A stretch of DNA of 43,612 nucleotides from Prevotella sp. (lineage in GTDB: Bacteria > Bacteroidota > Bacteroidia > Bacteroidales > Bacteroidaceae), in contig JALERP010000131.1 of assembly GCA_022764085.1 (NCBI GenBank), forward strand, positions 1 through 43,612. Direction: 5' to 3'. Made by a program: the position numbers and the translations under genes. Under the pieces are notes generated by a model. That model was not told where the DNA came from. It searched no databases and saw only the letters and a program-made list of their open reading frames with translations. Positions 18,449-26,660 of this stretch are shown here, piece by piece (the stretch's first letter is position 1; the number at the start of each line of letters is the position of its first letter).

Positions 18449-19633
18449 TTAATTTAATATGGCTTTCGCCATTTCCCTTCCCAGTTCTTCGCACTTCTTG
18501 AATGTCTCGTCGTTCAGACTCTGGCATATTTCCACGGGTTCACCCACAGCCTCGAAGTGAAGGCGGGTGTCGTTCCATTCCTGAATCTTTGCCACAGCCT
18601 TGCTTGCCCAGCCGTAGCTTCCGAACCATCCCAACTTGTGGTTTTTGATGTCCTTGTTGGCAAGCTCGGCGAGAAGAACGTCCATCTCGTGGTAAAGACC
18701 GGTGTTGTATGTAGGTGCACCCACTATGAGGGCGTTGTAGCGGAACACGTCGCGGATGATATAAGAGTGGTGGGTCTTCGACACGTTATACATAACGATG
18801 TTCTTCACTCCCGCCTCTGATGCTGCACGGGCAATCACTTCAGCTGCACGCTCGGTATTGCCGTACATCGTGCCGTAGCAAATAACCAAGCCTGGTTCAG
18901 TCTCATACTTCGACATTGAGTCATACATTCCGATAACCTTCTCGATATTCTCGTGCCATACTGGTCCGTGGGTCGAGCAGATATAGTCGAGTTTCACGCC
19001 TGCCAACTTCTTCAGGGCCGACTGCACGGGAGTGCCGTATTTGCCCACGATATTTGAGTAGTAGCGCACCATCTCAAGCCAGAAGGTGTCGCAGTTGATT
19101 TGCGAGTCGATGATGCCTCCGTTGAGCGCGCCGAAGCATCCGAAGGCATCGCCAGAGAAGAGCACGTTGCTTGTAGTGTCGAGTGTCACCATAGTCTCTG
19201 GCCAGTGAACCATGGGGGTGAGCACAAACTGCAACTTGTGCTGTCCGAGGTCGAGCGTGTCGCCACTTTTCACTTCCAATGTATTCTCCTGAATGCCATA
19301 GAATCCCTTCATCATGCAGAATGTCTTCTTGTTGCCGATGATGGTTATTTCGGGATAATACTTGCGGATGAGCTCGATGGCACCGCTGTGGTCAGGCTCC
19401 ATGTGATTGATTACGAGATAGTCAATCTTGCGGTCGCCAATGACTTGCTGGATATTCTTGATATATGGTATAAAGAAATCCACCTCGACAGTGTCGATAA
19501 GACAAACCTTCTCGTCGTCAATGATATACGAGTTGTAAGAAACTCCGTTGGGCAGAGGCCAAAGACCTTCGAACAGGTTCTTGTTGCGGTCGTTCACGCC
19601 CACATAATAAATCTTGTTTGTAATTTCCTGCAT
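18449..19633 (-). CDS. FprA family A-type flavoprotein (flavodiiron protein)
   Basis: LVINHMEPDHSGAIELI, STHGPVWHENIEKVIGMYD and a flavodoxin-like VICYGTMYGNTERAAEVIA. Confidence 0.95.
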   Translation of the reverse strand: MQEITNKIYYVGVNDRNKNLFEGLWPLPNGVSYNSYIIDDEKVCLIDTVEVDFFIPYIKNIQQVIGDRKIDYLVINHMEPDHSGAIELIRKYYPEITIIGNKKTFCMMKGFYGIQENTLEVKSGDTLDLGQHKLQFVLTPMVHWPETMVTLDTTSNVLFSGDAFGCFGALNGGIIDSQINCDTFWLEMVRYYSNIVGKYGTPVQSALKKLAGVKLDYICSTHGPVWHENIEKVIGMYDSMSKYETEPGLVICYGTMYGNTERAAEVIARAASEAGVKNIVMYNVSKTHHSYIIRDVFRYNALIVGAPTYNTGLYHEMDVLLAELANKDIKNHKLGWFGSYGWASKAVAKIQEWNDTRLHFEAVGEPVEICQSLNDETFKKCEELGREMAKAILN

Positions 19634-19654
19634 GATATATGATTTTTTAATTTT

Positions 19655-19740
19655 TAATTGACTTCGTCGATTGCTGGCTTCACCTCAGCATAGCTCGAGC
19701 AAGCTCAACTCTGCATTCGGTTTGCGCAGCAATTCTTAAT
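19655..19740. repeat. Intergenic repeat, short copy
   Basis: aattgacttcgtcgattgctggcttcacctcagcatagctcgagcaagctcaactctgcattcggtttgcgcagcaattcttaat. Confidence 0.8.
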
Positions 19741-19749
19741 TCTTAATTT

Positions 19750-20688
19750 TTAATTTTTAATTCTTAATTCCTCCCCCACTTCCTTGGATATATAATTGTC
19801 AAGGCTCTTGCAACATTCGCAAGAGAACATCTGCGCACATTCCACTAACTTGTCCCATTGCTCCTCTGTAAGACCTCGCTGTATGTCTTCCTTGGTGATA
19901 TTGTATTTTATCAGCCCATAAACAAATCCGGCATTGAAGTTGTCGCCCGCTCCAATGGTGCTCACCGTCTCCGTATTGCCCACGGGGTATTGTCTCTTGA
20001 TTCCTCCCTCAGCCCTGACTTCCACGGGGTTAGCTCCCTGAGTATATATGAAGTTGTGGCAATAGAATGAAATGTCGGTGCGATATACGCTGTCGGCATC
20101 ATTGCGCTTGAAGAGTATCGAGAAATCCTCATTGCTTCCCCTCACCACGTCGGCATATTCGAGGTTGTCCAAGAGGTTAGGGGTGATTTTCATCACCTCG
20201 CTGCGGTGGGAGGCACGGAAGTTCACGTCGTAGTATATTATTGCACCGTGGTTCTTGGCATATTCCAGCAGTCCCGCTACCTGCGGGCGAATTACAGGGT
20301 TGATGGCATAGAAAGAGCCGAACATCACTATGTCATTAGGTTGGATGTCGGGATAGATAAAGTCAAGCTGGTCGTGCGGATGGTCCTTATAGAAGATATA
20401 ATCCGCGTCGTTGTTCTCGTTGAGGAACGCAAGCGACAGGGGCGACTTGCTGTTAGCATACACATTCACGTTGCTGCTGTCCACCCCGTTGTCTTCCATA
20501 AACCTTATAATTTTCTTTCCTATATGGTCGTTACCTGTCTCACTGATGAGCGAAGCCTTAACTCCTGAGCGTCCCAACGAAATCAGCGCGTTGAAGACAG
20601 AGCCACCCGGCAAAGCACTCACAGGTTCGTCATCCTTGAAAATAATGTCGAGAACGGTCTCTCCTATACCAATAACTTTCCTCATCAC
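19750..20688 (-). CDS. PfkB-family carbohydrate kinase
   Basis: GIGETVLDIIFKDDEPVSALPGGSVFNALISLGRSG and VSTIGAGDNFNAGFVYGLI signatures. Confidence 0.94.
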   Translation of the reverse strand: MMRKVIGIGETVLDIIFKDDEPVSALPGGSVFNALISLGRSGVKASLISETGNDHIGKKIIRFMEDNGVDSSNVNVYANSKSPLSLAFLNENNDADYIFYKDHPHDQLDFIYPDIQPNDIVMFGSFYAINPVIRPQVAGLLEYAKNHGAIIYYDVNFRASHRSEVMKITPNLLDNLEYADVVRGSNEDFSILFKRNDADSVYRTDISFYCHNFIYTQGANPVEVRAEGGIKRQYPVGNTETVSTIGAGDNFNAGFVYGLIKYNITKEDIQRGLTEEQWDKLVECAQMFSCECCKSLDNYISKEVGEELRIKN

Positions 20689-20725
20689 CTAATTATTATA
20701 TATATGTCTTATTAATTAATGAATA

Positions 20726-20781
20726 TTTTGTCTTTATCCATATTTCAACGGATTTTTGTCTTTATCCATATTTCAACGGAT
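20726..20781. repeat. 28-bp direct tandem duplication in the pfkB-kinase leader
   Basis: ttttgtctttatccatatttcaacggat repeated twice exactly, with a third degenerate unit. Confidence 0.9.
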
Positions 20782-20818
20782 TTTTCTTTGATTTTATTCC
20801 TATGGATTAAAAGCGGTG

Positions 20819-20826
20819 CAAAATTA
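20819..20826 (-). promoter_or_regulatory. TAATTTTG -7 box of the sugar kinase gene
   Basis: gcaaaattac on + strand. Confidence 0.45.
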
Positions 20827-20942
20827 CTCATTTTTGCCCGCTTTACATAGTGTTATTCAGCTTTTTTTTATACCAAGCCAAATATTTAACTTTCATTTAG
20901 CATATATGGGATAATCTTGTGCATCGTTTTTCTCAAGATACA

Positions 20943-21473
20943 TTATTGCAGATAATCCGCTATCTCCCCTAAACTTGTAGCGACTTTGATATGCTTCTTC
21001 CATTCTCCCCTCACCATACCTTTGCTGTCGAGGTCGTTAAGCATGGCAATCAGCGAATCCCAGAATCCGTTGATATTATATAGTATAACATCCTTGCCGT
21101 GGTAGCCTATAGTGGCCGATGCCGCCACGGTAAAAATCTCGTCAAGAGTGCCGATGCCTCCTGGCAGTGCGATGAACACGTCGCTTTGAACCATCATGAG
21201 AGCCTTGCGCTCGTTGAGGTTGTCGCAAGGGATATGCACATCAACATAGTCGCTCACGTGTCCTCGTTCCTCCACTTTGGAAGGCACAACACCGATAGTC
21301 ATTCCCTTGGCTGATTTTGCGGCCTTAGCCACACACTCCATTAGTCCCATGTCGCAGCCTCCGAACACGATGGTATGTCCGTTGGATGCCGCCCATTGTC
21401 CCAGTTCTTCCGTCCTGCGGAAGTATTCAGCGTCGATATTGTCATTGGCGCTGCAGAAAATACATATTTTCAT
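20943..21473 (-). CDS. LOG family (TIGR00730-type) cytokinin riboside 5'-monophosphate phosphoribohydrolase-like protein
   Basis: FGGCDMGLMECVAKAAKSAKG and IALPGGIGTLDEIFTV (PGGxGTxxE). Confidence 0.93.
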   Translation of the reverse strand: MKICIFCSANDNIDAEYFRRTEELGQWAASNGHTIVFGGCDMGLMECVAKAAKSAKGMTIGVVPSKVEERGHVSDYVDVHIPCDNLNERKALMMVQSDVFIALPGGIGTLDEIFTVAASATIGYHGKDVILYNINGFWDSLIAMLNDLDSKGMVRGEWKKHIKVATSLGEIADYLQ

Positions 21474-21598
21474 TGATGTTTATATTTTTAATATTATAAG
21501 GTATTATCGGGGATTTCTCGCAATTATTATAGTTATATATATTCTTGCTTGTTTCTTATGGGATGAATTCTACTTGCGGATAGAAATTTTTCCAGATG

Positions 21599-21606
21599 CA
21601 AAGATA
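21599..21606 (-). promoter_or_regulatory. TATCTTTG -7 box upstream of the LOG gene
   Basis: caaagata on + strand. Confidence 0.5.
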
Positions 21607-21732
21607 ATTATTTCCGGCGAATTAACCAAATAATTAAATCAGATATTTTGAAGAAATCAGTTTGACATCCGTTTTACGGTTAATATAGCTTAAATAATTC
21701 TACAATAGATGCGAATTTTGGAGATTTTGTTG

Positions 21733-21740
21733 TATCTTTG
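21733..21740 (+). promoter_or_regulatory. TATCTTTG -7 box upstream of the hydrolase
   Basis: ttgtTATCTTTGccaata-type motif. Confidence 0.55.
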
Positions 21741-21804
21741 CCAATACAATTGACCTCTATGTCTGTTTCATGATGAGTCCTTTTTTTATATATGCTATAA
21801 GTCT

Positions 21805-22998
21805 ATGTATTCTATATATAATATAATAAGGTGTATTGCCGTGGCGACGATGCTTGTCGTTAGCACCGCCGCAGTTCAGGCGCAGCAGAAAAAGAAGACG
21901 CCGCTGCAGAAGCGTGAGAACTATGAGTTTACCTTCGACTTGCCTCGATATGTGGAGCAGTTGAAGAAAGAACTTACATATCCCTTAGCTTGGGGAAACA
22001 GTGGCATCAAGGATTTTGCCGAGTGGAAAACCGCGGCAAGGGCTAAGGTGCTCGAATGTATGATGACACCGCCGAAACAGGCTGAAAGCTATGATTGTCA
22101 AGTGATAGGCGAGGAGAGACGCGATGGATATACCGCACGTAAGATACTGTTTAATGTCAATGCCTATTCGCGCATAACGGCATATCTGCTCATCCCCGAC
22201 GGCAAGGGCCCCTTCCCGGCAGTGAACATGCTGCACGACCACGGAGGTCATCTTTATATCGGCAAGGAGAAGATGGTGCGCCCGTTTGATGTGGATACGG
22301 CGGTGGTGAACGATGCCGACCGTTGGGTGGAGAAACTATATGACGGACAGTATGCCGGAGACTATTTCGCACGCAACGGATATGTGGTTTTCTCTGCCGA
22401 TGCCCCGATGTGGGGAGAGCGAGGAAGAGAGGAGGGCGTTGACCGCAGCAAGTACGATATCATCTGCGGCAATATGATGATGCTCGGGCGCGACCTTTCA
22501 GCTTTCATGACCTACGACGATATAACCGGCACTGAATTCCTTGCTTCTCTTCCCGAAGTCGATAAAAGCCGCATCGGTTGTATGGGTTGCTCGATGGGAG
22601 CCTACAGGGCATGGATGCTTGCCGCCCTGAGCGACAAGATAGCCGCGGCAGCCTCTATATGCTGGATGACAGTAACCGATGTGCAGATGTCGGTAAAGGA
22701 CAAGAAGCGCGAATACGGCGGCTTCGCCAACTGCATTCCCGCCCTTCGCCAATGGCTCGACTATCCACATATCGCAAGTATAGCCTGTCCCAAGCCGATG
22801 CTCTTCATCAACGGCACCCGCGACCATCTCTTCCCCGTTGACGGCACCCATTCTGCCTTCAGCACGATGCACGATGTATGGCGCAGCCAGAATGTGGATT
22901 CAGCCCTTGAGACAGAGTTGTGGGATGTTCCGCATTCCTGCGGCAAGGCATTGCAACAGAGGTCTTTGGAGTTCTTTAACAAGCGATTTGGTAAATAA
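21805..22998 (+). CDS. Secreted alpha/beta hydrolase (dienelactone-hydrolase/acetyl-esterase-like)
   Basis: N-terminal signal-like segment; IGCMGCSMGAYRAWMLAAL nucleophile elbow; MLFINGTRDHLFPVDGTHSAF. Confidence 0.82.
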   Translation: MYSIYNIIRCIAVATMLVVSTAAVQAQQKKKTPLQKRENYEFTFDLPRYVEQLKKELTYPLAWGNSGIKDFAEWKTAARAKVLECMMTPPKQAESYDCQVIGEERRDGYTARKILFNVNAYSRITAYLLIPDGKGPFPAVNMLHDHGGHLYIGKEKMVRPFDVDTAVVNDADRWVEKLYDGQYAGDYFARNGYVVFSADAPMWGERGREEGVDRSKYDIICGNMMMLGRDLSAFMTYDDITGTEFLASLPEVDKSRIGCMGCSMGAYRAWMLAALSDKIAAAASICWMTVTDVQMSVKDKKREYGGFANCIPALRQWLDYPHIASIACPKPMLFINGTRDHLFPVDGTHSAFSTMHDVWRSQNVDSALETELWDVPHSCGKALQQRSLEFFNKRFGK

Positions 22999-23012
22999 TA
23001 AACATAGAAGTT

Positions 23013-23186
23013 ATGGGGCAGTTTTGGACGAAGAAGAAGGACCAGGAAGATCAGGACGAGAAGATAGCCCAGCCTTGGGCAGAGAAGGTGGGTCACGGCA
23101 ATATTGCGTGGCCATGGCCCGACGGCTTTGACACAAGTCTTCCCGACGGTTTCGATGATACAATTCCGGGTAGCTACGATGATTGA
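23013..23186 (+). CDS. Putative 57-aa small protein, absent from the supplied ORF track
   Basis: ATG 15 bp after the hydrolase stop: MGQFWTKKKDQEDQDEKIAQPWAEKVGHGNIAWPWPDGFDTSLPDGFDDTIPGSYDD*. Confidence 0.5.
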   Translation: MGQFWTKKKDQEDQDEKIAQPWAEKVGHGNIAWPWPDGFDTSLPDGFDDTIPGSYDD

Positions 23187-23209
23187 TTAGCGTGAAATAA
23201 CAAGAAAAG

Positions 23210-24964
23210 ATGTACTATTGCAAACAGGTTTTGTATTCGGTTATTATCATGTTTGTACTCCATTATTGCCTATCATCGTGTTGGGACGATATTGGGACAA
23301 AACTCATAATGTCCAAATCCGAGGAGATTATGGAGGATAATCCAGAGTCAGCTTTTCTTCTTGTTGACAGTCTGTTGAGGTCAGGTTCGGTGAAAACGAA
23401 GTATGGTATTATGAAACTCGAACTTATCCGTGCCGAGGCGATGAACAAAACATTCCGTTTGATGGACACTTTGTCGGTGATTGATGAAGTGGCTGACTAT
23501 TTCCGCAGCAATGGTACGGGAACTGAGCGTATGAGAGCCTTGTATATGCAAGGATGTATGCATCGCGACCGCAACAATTCAACCAAGGCAATCAGGTGTT
23601 TTAACGAGGCATTGTCCAGTGTAGATTCCACTGATACTGATTACGACGAGCAGCTTGCCTGTCGCATTTATGCCCAGAAGGCGGGTCTCCTGTCCATCGA
23701 ACGCTCAGTGCAACCCTCTATTGAAGCATGGGACAATGCCATCCGTCTTGCCTGGAAAATCAAAGACACTGTAGGAGTCATCAATTATTTGTCCTATAAA
23801 TGTGGTCCGTATTATATCAATGGAATGCAAGACTCGGTACTTGCCATATCAGATGCGGCATATAAACTTGCCGTTGCTTACGGAAACAAGGAATATATTG
23901 CAGAAACATTAGGTGACAAGATTCTGTATTTGATTGAGAGTGAAAATTTTGAAAAAGCAGGACGGCTGATTGGATATTATGAAAGATATTCATCAATAAT
24001 TGACTCATCTGGCTCTGTCGCGCTTGGCAGAGAGTTATATTATGGATACAAGGGTAAGTATTATGAAGGGATTAATGAAATGGATTCCGCAATTATGTGT
24101 TACAGACAATTGTTGCGTTATGGTTCATTATTGGATAATAAGGAATTGGCTTGTAGGCAACTTGTGTCTTTTTATTCTAAATTAGGCATCTCAGATTCTG
24201 TTATAAAGTATGCGAATTTATATGTCCAGGTCAACGATTCATCTTGGAGAACAAAGCAGACTGGTGAGCTTAATCGTATGCAAATATTATATAGGGTGGA
24301 TGAAAGCCGGCAAATGGCGATGGAAAGACAAAAGGAAGCTATGTACTATCGTATTATGTTCTTTGTTGGCATATCTGTCAGTGCTTTTCTTATATATCTT
24401 TTGGTTGTTTATTTGAATAGGCAACGACGCAAAAGCCGTAAGATTATGGCAAATCTGAACAAAGATTATTCAGAAGTGTTGATTAAATACGTTAAGTTGC
24501 AGAAGGAAGTGGATATGCTCAAAAAAGACAGCGAGTTGTATGCACAAGAAAAACAGAAAGAGTTGGACAAATTGAAGGGATTACTGGCAAATTATGAATT
24601 CATAGACTCTGACGTCGAGTCGATAAATAATGGTGTGTTTGATAATCCTGTTGTAATCCAAATGCACAGGCATGCAGCTAAATGTACATCACCATCTGAC
24701 GTGGAGTGGAATAATCTGATGACATTCACACAGACTATGTTGCCGAATTTTTGGAATACAATAAATGATGTGGATTACGCTTTGACTGACAAGGAAAAAA
24801 TAGTTGCTATTCTTGTCAAGCTACGCTTTCTGCCTTCTGAGATTACGGTTTTGCTTAATCTTTCCAGTCAGAGAGTGTCCAATATGCGTAGTTTCATCAA
24901 CAAGAAAATGTTCAGGCAATCAGGCTCAAAGTCCCTTGATTTTAACTTGCGAGGCATTAATTGA
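23210..24964 (+). CDS. TPR-repeat membrane regulator with cytoplasmic coiled coil and C-terminal HTH-like region
   Basis: Lipoprotein/signal-like N-terminus, TPR-like helices, TM segment IMFFVGISVSAFLIYLLVVYL, coiled coil, then ALTDKEKIVAILVKLRFLPSEITVLLNLSSQRVSNMRSFINKKMF. Confidence 0.75.
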   Translation: MYYCKQVLYSVIIMFVLHYCLSSCWDDIGTKLIMSKSEEIMEDNPESAFLLVDSLLRSGSVKTKYGIMKLELIRAEAMNKTFRLMDTLSVIDEVADYFRSNGTGTERMRALYMQGCMHRDRNNSTKAIRCFNEALSSVDSTDTDYDEQLACRIYAQKAGLLSIERSVQPSIEAWDNAIRLAWKIKDTVGVINYLSYKCGPYYINGMQDSVLAISDAAYKLAVAYGNKEYIAETLGDKILYLIESENFEKAGRLIGYYERYSSIIDSSGSVALGRELYYGYKGKYYEGINEMDSAIMCYRQLLRYGSLLDNKELACRQLVSFYSKLGISDSVIKYANLYVQVNDSSWRTKQTGELNRMQILYRVDESRQMAMERQKEAMYYRIMFFVGISVSAFLIYLLVVYLNRQRRKSRKIMANLNKDYSEVLIKYVKLQKEVDMLKKDSELYAQEKQKELDKLKGLLANYEFIDSDVESINNGVFDNPVVIQMHRHAAKCTSPSDVEWNNLMTFTQTMLPNFWNTINDVDYALTDKEKIVAILVKLRFLPSEITVLLNLSSQRVSNMRSFINKKMFRQSGSKSLDFNLRGIN

Positions 24965-25088
24965 GGAATTGTGTAAAAAGTGTATTTTCCCGTCCAAGCA
25001 ATTGTGTATAAGTGCGTTGTTGGCATTGTAAGAATCATATAGTGAAAAAAGTGAAACGCTTTTTTTTGTTTTTATGAAATAATCTATG

Positions 25089-25096
25089 TACTTTTG
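25089..25096 (+). promoter_or_regulatory. TACTTTTG -7 box upstream of the 25126 gene
   Basis: atgTACTTTTGcattcg. Confidence 0.5.
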
Positions 25097-25125
25097 CATT
25101 CGATTTTTAAAAGTAGATTTGGATT

Positions 25126-25491
25126 ATGAAGAAATTAATTTTGTGTTTAATGCTTTTAGTTGATCCATTGATATCAATGGCTCAAGATGAGAATATAAAG
25201 AATGGGTTTTTGATTCCATTGCAATGTGACGTTGTTAATGGTTCATTAAAGAACAGCCCAATAAAACGAACTCCTCAGTTAATCCCCACCATTATAAAAT
25301 ATGATAATGTATTATGTTTTGACCAATACTATGTCGGAGCAGAATACGAGTTGTATCGTGATGGTGAATTGGTGTCATCAGGGGAAATATCAGATGATTG
25401 TTTGTTGGATATCTCAAATTTTGCATTGGGACAATATTGCATATATGTCAATGTTAGTCAGTATATATATAGTGGTGAATTTGAAATTTGA
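25126..25491 (+). CDS. Small secreted protein, DUF3244-like
   Basis: Signal peptide MKKLILCLMLLVDPLISMAQ, then LYRDGELVSSGEISDDCLLDISNFALGQYCIYV resembles the DUF3244 fold motif. Confidence 0.65.
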   Translation: MKKLILCLMLLVDPLISMAQDENIKNGFLIPLQCDVVNGSLKNSPIKRTPQLIPTIIKYDNVLCFDQYYVGAEYELYRDGELVSSGEISDDCLLDISNFALGQYCIYVNVSQYIYSGEFEI

Positions 25492-25506
25492 ATATTTGGT
25501 AGTATT

Positions 25507-25731
25507 ATGAAAAGAATTATCATTTTTTTAATTGTCATTGTATTAGCATATCTGTTGTTTTTTTCGGTTGACAATTATGTGGATTCTTCATTGGTAAATG
25601 GAGATGACAGCTATATTGGACTTTTCTTCCTTATTGTTGCATTTATTTCGTCATTCTTTGGTAAAAAGAAATATAGAACATTTTTTACTAATTTAATATA
25701 TAGAGGAAGCCGAAAATCTATAAAAGGGTAG
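25507..25731 (+). CDS. Small two-TM membrane protein
   Basis: 74 aa MKRIIIFLIVIVLAYLLFFSVD...YIGLFFLIVAFISSFFGKKKYR. Confidence 0.55.
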   Translation: MKRIIIFLIVIVLAYLLFFSVDNYVDSSLVNGDDSYIGLFFLIVAFISSFFGKKKYRTFFTNLIYRGSRKSIKG

Positions 25732-25756
25732 GTTTTATTAATTATTTGTTTAATTT

Positions 25757-26191
25757 ATGAAAAAAATTTTTTTATTAATTTATGTAATAGCATTTGCTAT
25801 TACTATGCAAAGTTGTTCGTCGGATAGCTATAATGAAGAACCGCTTTCTGATGTAGTAGAGATTAGAGGTACTCAAGACTATGTAGCAGGACTAAATTCT
25901 GTATTGAAGGACGGGTTAACTAAATCCGTGAATGATCAAGAAGATACTATCGTTCCTGAGTTGTTACTTTTGAGCAAAGAGTATTTGAATAATAATAATA
26001 TTGATTATTGTGAGTTTTTTGGAGATAGTGAAGATGACCGTATAATTGTTTTTGCACTCGCATTAGCGGAATATAATAAAATCGTGTATTATAATTCTAT
26101 CACAAGAACTACTGTTGGCGGTTGTGTTTTACAGGCAATGGGATTACGTGCTTTAGTTCAGGGTAAAGGAATACAAGAGCTGCAATTATAA
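25757..26191 (+). CDS. Putative lipoprotein; hydrophobic C-terminal segment appears in the -1 frame (to 26280)
   Basis: Lipobox IAFAITMQSCSS. The frame ends ...GKGIQELQL*, but the -1 frame continues AAIISLGKAIAKKAVPYLGWGLFAIDMAMCIAE*. Confidence 0.6.
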   Translation: MKKIFLLIYVIAFAITMQSCSSDSYNEEPLSDVVEIRGTQDYVAGLNSVLKDGLTKSVNDQEDTIVPELLLLSKEYLNNNNIDYCEFFGDSEDDRIIVFALALAEYNKIVYYNSITRTTVGGCVLQAMGLRALVQGKGIQELQL

Positions 26192-26287
26192 GTTTGGGAA
26201 AAGCAATTGCCAAAAAAGCGGTTCCATATTTAGGTTGGGGATTGTTTGCTATAGATATGGCTATGTGTATTGCAGAATAGTTTTGGT

Positions 26288-26479
26288 ATGAGAGAGTACT
26301 TGTGGATTATTGTATTTAGTGCTATACTGGTGTTACTTGTAGTTGCAAGAATTAAAACAGAATTCAAAATTGGCGATGAAAAGTATTTGAAGATATATAG
26401 GCGAATGAGCAATTTTCACCTTCTGCTATATGTATTACTGATATTATTGTCGATATTGTCATTATGCAAATTATTATAG
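26288..26479 (+). CDS. Small membrane protein (63 aa from ATG)
   Basis: MREYLWIIVFSAILVLLVVARIKTEFKIGDEKYLKIYRRMSNFHLLLYVLLILLSILSLCKLL; the ORF-track start at 26270 is TTG. Confidence 0.5.
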   Translation: MREYLWIIVFSAILVLLVVARIKTEFKIGDEKYLKIYRRMSNFHLLLYVLLILLSILSLCKLL

Positions 26480-26504
26480 TAACTGATTATTCCATATCAT
26501 TTAA

Positions 26505-26551
26505 AATTAATTGAGTTATGTTCCATAATTTGGAATATAGCTCAATTAATT
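26505..26551. terminator. Strong hairpin downstream of the small ORF island
   Basis: aattaattgagttatgttccataatttggaatatagctcaattaatt. Confidence 0.5.
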
Positions 26552-26618
26552 AAAGATAATGTTTCAGCATATAATGACAAATAAACTAAAAATATTTGGC
26601 AGTCTCGTGGAATTGTTG

Positions 26619-26626
26619 TAACTTTG
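26619..26626 (+). promoter_or_regulatory. TAACTTTG -7 box upstream of the DEAD-box helicase
   Basis: ttgTAACTTTGcacccg. Confidence 0.6.
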
Positions 26627-26660
26627 CACCCGAAAATTACGTAATTTATAATATATTTCA

